The translations under genes were made by a program, and so were the position numbers. A stretch of DNA of 64,000 nucleotides, taken from Mucilaginibacter sp. OK283. GTDB taxonomy: Bacteria > Bacteroidota > Bacteroidia > Sphingobacteriales > Sphingobacteriaceae. The notes under the pieces are model-generated. The model was not told the DNA's origin. It did not search any database and saw only the letters and a list, made by a program, of their open reading frames with translations. Positions 37,267 through 45,385 of the stretch are shown one piece after another. The first letter of the stretch is position 1. Each line of letters opens with the position of its first letter. The stretch is from the NCBI RefSeq assembly GCF_900110415.1, contig NZ_FODR01000005.1:1-64000 (forward strand). Direction: 5' to 3'.

Positions 37267-37360
37267 GTTCCTGTCCCCACGGGGTCTCTTTGAAAAAGGA
37301 CCTAGCGGTTGTACAAAGCCGGTCATAATCCTGAAGCCACGTTGATGTAAGATGATCGGG
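37267..37360 (+). repeat. Dispersed structured repeat, family 3, copy A
   Basis: Begins GTTCCTGTCCCCACGGGG and carries the core GCGGTTGTACAAAGCCGG followed by AAGCCACGTTGATG. Two further copies are at 56786 and 57655. The stretch 37361-37738 after it holds no gene; it is the leader of the next lyase gene. Confidence 0.85.
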
Positions 37361-37738
37361 TACCTCAGGGCCCTCTACCGAGAAATCCTGAGGGGACGGT
37401 GAAGGCGAGGGGAACGCTTATTCTTTTGCTTTTTCGTTTCCGCAGGATACCATACATGTACCAGGAACTCATTTATCCGCAGCGCTGCGATTTTCATTTT
37501 ATCCCCCTTTAAACTTAACTATTGATTAATCTGCAACCTCTTTTTGGTTAATCATCCCCCTTCCGCAGAAGTTTATATAACAGAGATTTGTAATCAGTTA
37601 CTAACCATCTGCCATTATAAACCGAAGCCTGCCCTGTTTGCAGGAAGTATTTAATTGTGCAACAACACAGTTAAGCTGTGCTATGGCAGCTGGTGCTTAC
37701 ATGCAATTAATTAAACCAATAATACTTAACCATTTATT

Positions 37739-39412
37739 ATGAGATCAAAATTGCTATTACTGTTTTGTTTTTTTTGCCTGCTTCCTTTCTGGAGCTGCAG
37801 GAAATCAGCAAATCCTGCCGCAACTATTGCAGACAGTGTTAAAACCGGGAAATCGTCAAAATTAAAGGTAGCTGCCATCAGCCCTTTTGTTCATCCGGGC
37901 CTGCTGCACACCGAGGCCGATTTTATCCGCATGCAAACCATGGTGTCGGCGGGTACCGAACCCTGGCTTTCGGGCTGGAACAAGCTTACCGCAAACTCGC
38001 ACTCCTCATCAACTTATGTGATGAAAGGGCCGGTAGATACAGTATACAGGGGGTCCGGCTCGCCCGAAAATTATTCTAAACTATACAATGATGTAGCGGC
38101 AGCGTATCAAAATGCCCTGCGTTGGAAAATTAACGGCGATGTGGCCTGCGGCAATAATGCCGTGGCTATTATGAATGCCTGGTCATCTACGCTCAAGGCC
38201 ATATCGGGCAGTGCCGATAGGTGGCTGGCCGCGGGTATTTATGGCTATGAGTTTGCCAACGCCGCTGAAATTATGCGCTCATACAGCGGGTGGGCGGCGG
38301 CCGATTTTACCCGGTTTCAAACCATGATGCTTACGGTGTTTTACCCCATGAACCACGATTTCCTGGTGAGGCATAACGGTGCATGCATTACCAATTACTG
38401 GGCAAACTGGGACCTTTGCAGCATGGCCTCCATCTTGTCTATCGGCATCCTGTGCGATGATGCCGCCAAGTACAATGAGGCCGTTACTTATTTTAAAACC
38501 GGTGCAGGCAATGGCGCTATTGATCATGCAGTACCTTTCTTATACACAGGCGGCCTTGGCCAGGGCCAGGAAAGTGGCCGCGACCAGGGCCACCAGTGCC
38601 TTGATATTGCCCTGCTTGGCCCGTTTTGCCAAATGGCCTTTAACCAGGGCGATGACCTGTTTGGTTACGAAAGCAACAAGACACTGGCGGTAAGCGAATA
38701 TACAGCCAGCTATAACCTGGGCAATACCGTGCCGTTTACAACCTACAACTGGGGCAGTGGCACTACCTGCGCGGCAAATTCGCAAACGGTAATTTCCGAG
38801 TCGGGGAGGGGCAATATCCGGCCGTCGTGGGAGTTGATTTATAACCATTTTGCCAATGTAGCCGGGGTTACGGCCACCTATAGTGCCCAGTATGCCACCA
38901 ACATGAGGCCCGAAGGCGGGGGCGGCGATTATGGCAGCACAAGCGGCGGCTACGATCAGCTGGGGTTTGGCACCCTTACTTTTACAACAACCACACAGCC
39001 CATCGCCAATGGTACCTATCACCTCCTGAACCGGGCAAGCGGCAAATACCTGGATAACCTGGGCGCCACCACCAATGCTGCAAATGTAGGGCAGTGGGCC
39101 AGCAGCACTTCCGGTAATCAAAAATGGGCGCTATCCTATAGCGGCGGATATTACAAGCTTACCTGCGTATCCAGCAGTAAATGTTTGGATAGCAATGCCA
39201 ATACTGCCGATGGCTCAAATGTTACCCAATGGTCAAGCGGTACGTCGCCAAACCAGCAATGGGTAATTGTACCGGTAGGGTCATACTACAAAGTTGTAAA
39301 CCGTACCAACGGCAAATGCCTTGATACCGGCGGCGGTACCGCCAATGGCTCCATTATGCAGTTTTGGGGCAGCAACAGCAGTCTTAACCAGCAGTGGTCT
39401 ATTGTGCCGTGA
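37739..39412 (+). CDS. Alginate-lyase-family lipoprotein with ricin-type lectin domain
   Basis: A 557-residue surface or periplasmic lipoprotein: lipobox FWSC (Cys20). Alginate_lyase fold about residues 50-420 with NYWANWDLCSM and the motif SGRDQGH at 279-285, the counterpart of SGRDEGH in the giant lyase. Residues about 422-557 are a ricin-type beta-trefoil, three repeats each with a KYLD/KCLD and a QxW motif (NQKW, NQQW, NQQW), which should bind galactose or related sugar. It has no T9SS domain, so it is anchored by lipid. It likely acts on the same polysaccharide as the giant lyase; the substrate is inferred. Confidence 0.92.
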   Translation: MRSKLLLLFCFFCLLPFWSCRKSANPAATIADSVKTGKSSKLKVAAISPFVHPGLLHTEADFIRMQTMVSAGTEPWLSGWNKLTANSHSSSTYVMKGPVDTVYRGSGSPENYSKLYNDVAAAYQNALRWKINGDVACGNNAVAIMNAWSSTLKAISGSADRWLAAGIYGYEFANAAEIMRSYSGWAAADFTRFQTMMLTVFYPMNHDFLVRHNGACITNYWANWDLCSMASILSIGILCDDAAKYNEAVTYFKTGAGNGAIDHAVPFLYTGGLGQGQESGRDQGHQCLDIALLGPFCQMAFNQGDDLFGYESNKTLAVSEYTASYNLGNTVPFTTYNWGSGTTCAANSQTVISESGRGNIRPSWELIYNHFANVAGVTATYSAQYATNMRPEGGGGDYGSTSGGYDQLGFGTLTFTTTTQPIANGTYHLLNRASGKYLDNLGATTNAANVGQWASSTSGNQKWALSYSGGYYKLTCVSSSKCLDSNANTADGSNVTQWSSGTSPNQQWVIVPVGSYYKVVNRTNGKCLDTGGGTANGSIMQFWGSNSSLNQQWSIVP

Positions 39413-39475
39413 GTGGTGAGTGGTGAGTAGTGAGTGGTGAGAAGTGAGTGGATGAGTGGTGAGTGGTGGGTGAAT
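39411..39475. repeat. Imperfect heptamer tandem repeat (GTGAGTG-like)
   Basis: Eight or so units of GTGAGTG with single-base variants (GTGAGTA, GTGAGAA), starting on the TGA stop of the lyase gene. Just after it, 39483-39568 holds an inverted repeat pair with AAGTCTGAAG and CTTCAGACTT. Confidence 0.8.
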
Positions 39476-39668
39476 GAGTGTCTGAAGTTCTGAGTCTCAA
39501 GTTCTAAGTCTGAAGCAGGGTTTGCCCTTTTTTTAACTTAGGGCTTCTGGCTTAGGACTTCAGACTTTAAGCATTATTTATTGAGTATTAAAACCGTGGT
39601 TGGTTGTCATTGCATCAGGTAGTTTAACTTTTAAACCGATTAACCATTGTAACCTGCTATTAAACCTG

Positions 39669-40700
39669 ATGAAAAAATTAGTTATAAAAGATATTGCCGA
39701 ACAATTGCAGGTGTCAAAATCAACCATTTCATTTGTTTTGAACGGTAAAGCCCGGCAGCACGGCATTAGTATTAAGCTGGAAAATAAAATATTAAAGTAT
39801 GTTGAAAAGGTAGGCTACCAGCCAAGCCGCATTGCCGTGGGGCTTAGTACCGGCAAAAGCAAAACAATCGGGATGCTTGTTGAGGATATTTCGGACCCGT
39901 TTTTTTCTTCAATCGCCCGCGTTGTTGAACGGTCGGCCCTCTCGTCGGGTTACCGGGTTATTTATGGCAGTACCGAAAACGATACCGTACAGGCTATCGA
40001 CCTGTTGCAGGCTTTTCGTAACCATAACGTAGATGGCTATATTATTGCGCCGCCGCCCGGGATAGAAAATTACATCCAGGAACTGATAACCGATGGCTTT
40101 CCCGTTGTTGTATTTGACCGCGACCTGCCCGGCCTTAACTGCGATAAGGTGCTGATTGATAATTTCGACGGCGCTTTGCAGGCTGTAGAACACCTGGTGG
40201 CCCGGCAGTTTAAAAATATTGCCATGGTTACCCTGTTATCAAGGCAAAACCAGATGGAAGAGCGCACCAACGGCTATTTAAAGGCGATAGATGATGCGGG
40301 ACTGGCTAAAAAGATTAAACAAATTCCCTACGACCTGGAAAAGCCAAAATGTGTCGAGGTTATCAGGAAGTTTTTAGCGGGCCAAAAAACTATCGATGCG
40401 GTTTTTTTTTCCACCAACTACCTTGCCCTGAGTGGCATAGAAGCCATCAGGCAGCTTGGGCTGCGGGTTGCCGAAGATATAGGCATTGTTGTTTTTGATG
40501 ATAACACCAATTTCGAATTATTCAGCCCGTCCATTTCGGCTGTTGCCCAGCCTGTGAAACAAATAGGGGAGCAGGTAACCCAAATAATGCTTAACCGCCT
40601 GCAAGCAAACACCCCGGCCGGTTTTGAGCGGGTGGTTTTAAAAACCACATTAATAGCCAGGGAATCGACGGTGAATGAGGTGCCGGCACTCGTTAAATAG
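39669..40700 (+). CDS. LacI family transcriptional regulator
   Basis: A 343-residue repressor or activator. The ATG at 39669 gives the standard start KKLVIKDIAEQLQVSKSTISFVLNG (helix-turn-helix and hinge helix), so the 23 residues added by an upstream GTG are not real. The periplasmic-binding-protein-like sensor domain starts at TIGMLVEDISDPFFSSIARVVE and continues to VVFDDNTNFELFSPSISAVAQP. It should bind a sugar or sugar acid and control this locus together with the HTCS protein. It closes the polysaccharide region. Confidence 0.95.
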   Translation: MKKLVIKDIAEQLQVSKSTISFVLNGKARQHGISIKLENKILKYVEKVGYQPSRIAVGLSTGKSKTIGMLVEDISDPFFSSIARVVERSALSSGYRVIYGSTENDTVQAIDLLQAFRNHNVDGYIIAPPPGIENYIQELITDGFPVVVFDRDLPGLNCDKVLIDNFDGALQAVEHLVARQFKNIAMVTLLSRQNQMEERTNGYLKAIDDAGLAKKIKQIPYDLEKPKCVEVIRKFLAGQKTIDAVFFSTNYLALSGIEAIRQLGLRVAEDIGIVVFDDNTNFELFSPSISAVAQPVKQIGEQVTQIMLNRLQANTPAGFERVVLKTTLIARESTVNEVPALVK

Positions 40701-40908
40701 CATTGGCAGGAGAAAATGCCCGTCGTTACCAAATCCCTTACCGCGTTAACAGGCATTTTTTTTGACTTTTGACTTTTGAATTTTAACTTAAACCATGGCG
40801 TACGCCGCCGATAGAAGCGGCGCCAGGCTTTTTGTTCATACTGCACAGGCCTTATTCACATTGACCGGTATCCACGCCAATCCTTTACGCGAACTGCCGG
40901 GTATACAA

Positions 40909-40944
40909 AAAACTCCCGGATGCAATTAAACATCCGGGAGTTTT
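40909..40944 (+). terminator. Rho-independent terminator
   Basis: AAAACTCCCGGATG and CATCCGGGAGTTTT are perfect 14-bp inverted copies around an 8-base loop. It is symmetrical and could work both ways, and is 208 bp after the LacI stop. The rest of 40701-41081 shows no gene. Confidence 0.85.
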
Positions 40945-41081
40945 GTCCTCCCGATAGGCAGCGGCAAAAAAGTAGTTATAAACTGCAGGCATAGCCGCCG
41001 GGGATTTGCTTTTTTTCCTGATTTCTGTTAGCTTTAACCTAAGCTTAAACCTACTGCCTGAACTATCGTAAAAAAAGTATC

Positions 41082-41525
41082 ATGAAAAAAATTTTAATGA
41101 GCGCGGTTGCCTTAACGGTTTTCTCGCTGTCGATCATCTTATTTCAAATAAGTTGTAAAAAAGATGTCCTTGCCGATGTAACGCCAGGTTCGTCGTCTAT
41201 CAAGGGACTGTGGATTGGCACTTATACCACTGATACACATCCCGACCTTGGCGAGCAATATTTCAGCTTGATTATTAAGCCTGACGGCACCATGATTGCC
41301 GATACCAAGGGCGAGGCACAGCAACATTTAGCCCCCGGTACCTGGACATTAAAAGGCGACACCCTGACCTGTACGTTTACATGTGTTTATGGAATTGCCT
41401 CCAATATCGGGATAACCGAAACTGCCATTGCCGTTTGGGATAAAACCACCAAATTACACGGCATATGGAAAAATTCTCCTACCCCTATCGGATCAGGAAT
41501 TATTACCTTGACTAAGGTTGACTAA
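41082..41525 (+). CDS. Lipocalin-like lipoprotein, unknown function
   Basis: A 147-residue lipoprotein: hydrophobic start and ISC lipobox (Cys25) followed by KKDV. The mature part has a run of short beta strands separated by Gly and Thr (GLWIGTYTTD, GTWTLKGDTLTCTFT, KLHGIWKNS), resembling small lipocalin-like lipoproteins of Bacteroidota. Cys116 and Cys120 (counted approximately) in LTCTFTC may pair. No neighbour suggests a job. The fold is an inference from the strand pattern. Confidence 0.75.
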   Translation: MKKILMSAVALTVFSLSIILFQISCKKDVLADVTPGSSSIKGLWIGTYTTDTHPDLGEQYFSLIIKPDGTMIADTKGEAQQHLAPGTWTLKGDTLTCTFTCVYGIASNIGITETAIAVWDKTTKLHGIWKNSPTPIGSGIITLTKVD

Positions 41526-41611
41526 GGGTAGATGCGAGATTCTTTGATCCTGGCTAAAAATGGCGTAGGCCCGCAACGAAGTTAATTCTTTGTCCGGTAG
41601 TCCGTCTTAAA

Positions 41612-41645
41612 CTACGTAAAACTACCTACGTAAATACCGTATTTT
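41612..41645 (+). promoter_or_regulatory. CGTAAAACTAC motif with repeated TACGTAAA
   Basis: CTACGTAAAACTAC is followed by CTACGTAAATACCGTATTTT. The core also occurs at 290-300. In both places the motif lies about 80-120 bp before a start codon. Regulatory role is inferred only. Confidence 0.3.
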
Positions 41646-41726
41646 AACGGGCATAACCGGTGAAAATATTATTGATATTTATTAAAACATTTAATACATA
41701 TCATCATAACCTTAAACCAGATTAAC

Positions 41727-42512
41727 ATGCCCGCATTACCTCTTATCAAACTGAACAGCAAAGGCCAGGCTGTAGAAAACTGGCAGGATTTTTTAATTGG
41801 CCAGGATTTATTAGATGAACCTTCTGACGGGGATTTCGGCCCTTTAACTTTAGCTGCTACCATCGCGTTTCAAAAAATGGCAGGCCTGCAGCCTGATGGC
41901 GTGGTTGGTAATAAAACCTACGGCGCAGCCATGCAGATGGGTTTTAACGGCGTACAGGACGATAGGACAGGCAAGGAAGGCGCCAACTGGCCGCCAAAAC
42001 CCGATTTTAAGCCATTAGTAAGCAATGCCGAGCGCCAGGCTGTTTTTGGTGAGTTTAAATTTGTGGCCGATCCGCAACCGGGCGACAAAGAACATATCAG
42101 GGTAACGGATAACTGGGCAAAGGATAATATTATTATGGTGCCGGTGCCGCAATTAAAAAACATTAGCGGCGGTTCGCATATCCAGTTTCATCAACTGGGG
42201 GCCAAACAGCTCATGAAACTCTGGGCAGATTGGGAACGGGCAGGTTTGCTCCACCTGATCCTTATTTGGGACGGATCATATAACCCAAGGTTCGTTAGGG
42301 GTAGCACCAAAACTTTAAGTAACCATGCATTTGGGTCGGCGTTTGATATCAATGCAAAATGGAACGCCTTCGGTTCGCAACCTGCATTAGTGGGCCAAAA
42401 AGGATGCGTGAGGGAGTTGGTAACCATAGCCAATGACAACGGTTTTTATTGGGGAGGACATTTTACCAGACCAGACGGAATGCATTTTGAAGTGGCCCGT
42501 ATCCTGCCGTAA
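41727..42512 (+). CDS. M15 peptidase with peptidoglycan-binding domain
   Basis: A 261-residue cell-wall enzyme. Residues 5-75 are a PG_binding_1 domain (LKLNSKGQAVENWQ-type start, DGDFGPLTLAATIAFQK, PDGVVGNKTYGAA). Residues about 120-261 are an M15-type zinc peptidase (D-alanyl-D-alanine carboxypeptidase or endolysin-like L-Ala-D-Glu peptidase), with ligands His200 and Asp207 in SNHAFGSAFD and His253 in DGMHFE, and WGGHF before it. There is no signal peptide, which is odd for a housekeeping wall enzyme and more like a phage or secreted-by-lysis enzyme. No phage genes are nearby. Confidence 0.93.
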   Translation: MPALPLIKLNSKGQAVENWQDFLIGQDLLDEPSDGDFGPLTLAATIAFQKMAGLQPDGVVGNKTYGAAMQMGFNGVQDDRTGKEGANWPPKPDFKPLVSNAERQAVFGEFKFVADPQPGDKEHIRVTDNWAKDNIIMVPVPQLKNISGGSHIQFHQLGAKQLMKLWADWERAGLLHLILIWDGSYNPRFVRGSTKTLSNHAFGSAFDINAKWNAFGSQPALVGQKGCVRELVTIANDNGFYWGGHFTRPDGMHFEVARILP

Positions 42513-42620
42513 TTGCTCTTTAGCCTTTTTAAGGCAGTATTTAACCTAAACCACTGCCTTTAGTACATGCCTTGTGCCGGCTCATTTTTGCTGCACAAAC
42601 CCTGGCTCAAGGGAAGGCAT

Positions 42621-42654
42621 AAAAAAGCTGTCGCTTACCGGCGACAGCTTTTTT
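42621..42654. terminator. Bidirectional terminator
   Basis: AAAAAAGCTGTCGC and GCGACAGCTTTTTT are perfect inverted copies around a 6-base loop. It stands between two convergent genes and can serve both. Confidence 0.9.
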
Positions 42655-42671
42655 GCTTAGCAAAAATGTAC

Positions 42672-43493
42672 TTAAGCTTCAATAAAAGCCAAAAGGTCTT
42701 TATTAATGGTGTCGGCTTCTGTGGCCGGCATACCGTGAGGGAAACCCGGATATGAAATCAACGTGCCGTTTTTTAATAGTTTAGCTGCCTTTGCACCCGA
42801 AATAGGGAAGGGGACAATCTGGTCGTCTTCGCCATGCAACACCAAAACAGGGATGTCTACGCTTTTAAGGTCTTCGGTAAAATCTGTTTCTGAGAAAGCT
42901 TTGATGCCGTCGTGCTGTGCTTTTACGCCGCCCATCATGCCCTGGCGCCACCAGTTGTCTTGTATGCCCGGTTTTATATTGGCGCCTTCGCGGTTATAGC
43001 CATAAAATGGTACGGTAAAATCTTTAAAGTATTGGGCGCGGTTAAAAGCTGTGCCCTGGCGTATCTCATCAAATATTGCCATCGGAACACCGTCGGGGTT
43101 GCTGTCAGTTTGAACCATCAGTGGCGTAACCGCGCTGATGAGTACTACTTTGGCCACACGGCCTTTGCCCAGGTTGGCTGCATAATGGATAGCTTCGCCG
43201 CCACCTGTTGAATGGCCTATGTGTACGGCATCTTTTAAATCAAGGGCCTCGGTAAGTGCGGCCACATCGGCTGCATAGGTGTCCATATCGTGTCCGCCGG
43301 CAACCTGGGTAGATCTGCCGTGACCGCGGCGGTCGTGGGCAATCACCCGGTAGCCTTTTTTAAGGAAAAACATCATCTGCGCATCCCAGTCATCGCCAGA
43401 TAGTGGCCAGCCATGATGAAATACCAGTGGTTTTCCTGTACCCCAGTCTTTGTAATAAATTTCGGTTCCGTCTTTTGTGGTGATAGTGCTCAT
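42672..43493 (-). CDS. Alpha/beta hydrolase (non-heme chloroperoxidase-like)
   Basis: A 273-residue cytoplasmic hydrolase close to the bacterial haloperoxidase/esterase group. HHGWPLSGDDWD forms the oxyanion region, GHSTGGG has the nucleophile Ser95, GEDDQIVP has the acid Asp (near 224), and FPHGMP the catalytic His (near 253). HDRRGHGRSTQ is the usual loop. Perhydrolase or esterase activity is likely, with the substrate unknown. Monocistronic. Confidence 0.94.
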   Translation of the reverse strand: MSTITTKDGTEIYYKDWGTGKPLVFHHGWPLSGDDWDAQMMFFLKKGYRVIAHDRRGHGRSTQVAGGHDMDTYAADVAALTEALDLKDAVHIGHSTGGGEAIHYAANLGKGRVAKVVLISAVTPLMVQTDSNPDGVPMAIFDEIRQGTAFNRAQYFKDFTVPFYGYNREGANIKPGIQDNWWRQGMMGGVKAQHDGIKAFSETDFTEDLKSVDIPVLVLHGEDDQIVPFPISGAKAAKLLKNGTLISYPGFPHGMPATEADTINKDLLAFIEA

Positions 43494-43748
43494 GTTTTCA
43501 ATTTTTAAGTGATGTATTTGTTTTGTGATACAAATGTGCAGCTTTTTGGGTTTAGCTGCACTTGATATAGATTAAGAAATGAAAATTTGTGTGCGAAATT
43601 CATCCTGTATTTAGCGTAAGGCTTGAGTGCCGGAAATGTGCGATGGCAGACTTATGAGGGGAAATTTGTATCTGAGTATCTAAGGTTCGTTTCATTTCTA
43701 TGACATTGTGATTAAATAAGCTAAATTTATTGCTTTAAATATATAATT

Positions 43749-45092
43749 ATGGCCTTATCCAAAAGTCGGTGTTATTGGTTGAAAGGAACATGTGTTTTAA
43801 ACCTATTCGTTTTTTTACTCGGCATATGTTGTTTATTCGGCTATTTATCCTGCAAAAAAAACACTGCCGATTCCTCTTCTCCAGATAAAAAACCAGTAAT
43901 ACCATCAATACTTGCTATAACCAGCCTAAGTAATAGTTCAGGGCCGTTCAACGCCGTTGTGACCATAAGAGGCACCGGATTCGGCAAAGACACAACGCAG
44001 AATAAGGTTACTTTTAACGGTAAGCCCGGAAAAATATTAAAAGTAACCGACACAGCCATTACCGTAAAAGTACCCAAGGGCGCAGGCACAGGAGTGGTGG
44101 CTGTAGTGTTAAAAAATTCAAAGGCAACAGGGCCGGTATTTACTTATCAATATACAATAACTAATGTATACACTTTTGTAGGGAATAGCAGCGACGTATC
44201 GGTTGACGGGACAGGAACAAATGCTTCATTCCATGGCTTTAGAAGTATCACAGCCGACAAGCTCGGGAATATTTACATAAGCGATCCATCAGACCATATC
44301 ATCCGCAAAATCACCGCAAATGCGGTGGTAACTACTTTAGCAGGCAGTGGTAAAGCTGGATTTGCTAATGGAAAAGGACGACTGGCTTCGTTTAGTACGC
44401 CCTCTGGTATCGTAGCCGACAGTATAGGCAATGTGTTTGTTAATGACTTGGGTAATCGCCTGATCAGGAAAATCGCCCCGGACGGCACCGTAACAACCCT
44501 TGCTGGCAGCATTACTAATCCTGTTGTCGATGGAAAGGGGCCGGCGGCCGGGTTTTCAGGACAATTAAATGCAATCACCATTGATCAATACAATAACTTG
44601 TATGTGCTGGACGACAATAACTTCCGTAAAATAACCTCGGAGGGCGTGGTTACCACCTTACCGCCAAAGTTTCCGGGAAACGCAGTAACCGGTCTTGCTA
44701 TTGATAAAAACGGAGTGTTTTACATGAGCGCTGGCCATACTATCATTAAAATTTTGCCTTCGGGCCCGGTAAGCCTTTTTGCAGGTACCGACCTGCAAGG
44801 TGCGCGAAACGGCCCGGGCCTGCAGGCTGCATTTTATTTTCCAACAGGTATCGCCTTTGACAAAGCAGGCAATCTCATGGTAGCAGATACAGACAACTGG
44901 ATGATCCGGATGATAAGCCCTTCGGCCTATGTGACCACTTTAACCGGCAGACCGAACAGTGGCTACCCAACCGTAGACGGCCCGGCAGATGTTGCAACCT
45001 TTTATGCACCGTTTACAATAGCTTTCGATGCATCTGGTAACCTCTTTATTGCTGACCAGGATCACAGAATAAAGAAGGCTGTGTTTGAATAA
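43749..45092 (+). CDS. IPT/TIG and NHL-repeat lipoprotein
   Basis: A 447-residue outer-membrane-type lipoprotein: a lipobox YLSC (Cys35) and KKN. Residues about 52-135 are an IPT/TIG Ig-like domain (SGPFNAVVTIRGTGFGKD). Residues about 140-445 form an NHL-type beta-propeller of five or six blades, with repeats such as GNIYISDPSDHIIRKI, GNVFVNDLGNRLIRKI and GNLMVADTDNWMIRMI. IPT-NHL lipoproteins are often found beside SusCD pairs and are thought to bind glycan at the surface. It is convergent with the third susCD pair at 45386-50217. Confidence 0.92.
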   Translation: MALSKSRCYWLKGTCVLNLFVFLLGICCLFGYLSCKKNTADSSSPDKKPVIPSILAITSLSNSSGPFNAVVTIRGTGFGKDTTQNKVTFNGKPGKILKVTDTAITVKVPKGAGTGVVAVVLKNSKATGPVFTYQYTITNVYTFVGNSSDVSVDGTGTNASFHGFRSITADKLGNIYISDPSDHIIRKITANAVVTTLAGSGKAGFANGKGRLASFSTPSGIVADSIGNVFVNDLGNRLIRKIAPDGTVTTLAGSITNPVVDGKGPAAGFSGQLNAITIDQYNNLYVLDDNNFRKITSEGVVTTLPPKFPGNAVTGLAIDKNGVFYMSAGHTIIKILPSGPVSLFAGTDLQGARNGPGLQAAFYFPTGIAFDKAGNLMVADTDNWMIRMISPSAYVTTLTGRPNSGYPTVDGPADVATFYAPFTIAFDASGNLFIADQDHRIKKAVFE

Positions 45093-45346
45093 CTAAAACA
45101 AAGTATACAGGGTATCTGAATCGCAAGGAACATATTACAGAGCTGGTAAAAAAGGCATAGCTTTACCGAAAGGTTTTAGGCTTAATGACACTCATCATGT
45201 TTTTCTGAAGAACGTCACAAGTCCGCCGTCACTCACCTCTACTACGCAGGGCGTGCGCCGAGGGTGATTAGCCTGTCATCTTATTCATTTCCATTTTGCT
45301 ACATGTTAAAGAGCCATGGTATTAAATTAAGAAGAACAGAAAAACA

Positions 45347-45377
45347 AAAAAGGAGAGGCTTACCTACCCCTCCTTTT
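45347..45377 (-). terminator. Rho-independent terminator of the third susCD operon
   Basis: AAAAGGAGAGG and CCCCTCCTTTT (one mismatch) around an 8-base loop. On the minus strand a T-rich run follows. It is just after the stop of the SusD-like gene. Confidence 0.75.
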
Positions 45378-45385
45378 CATTTTTA

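Noticed and set aside
41727..42512. Prophage remnant
   Set aside because: A single lysin-like gene without any integrase, capsid, tail or terminase gene is not enough.
45205..45280. Third copy of palindromic family 2
   Set aside because: Only short stretches such as ACTCACC and CTACGC agree, too little to call a copy.
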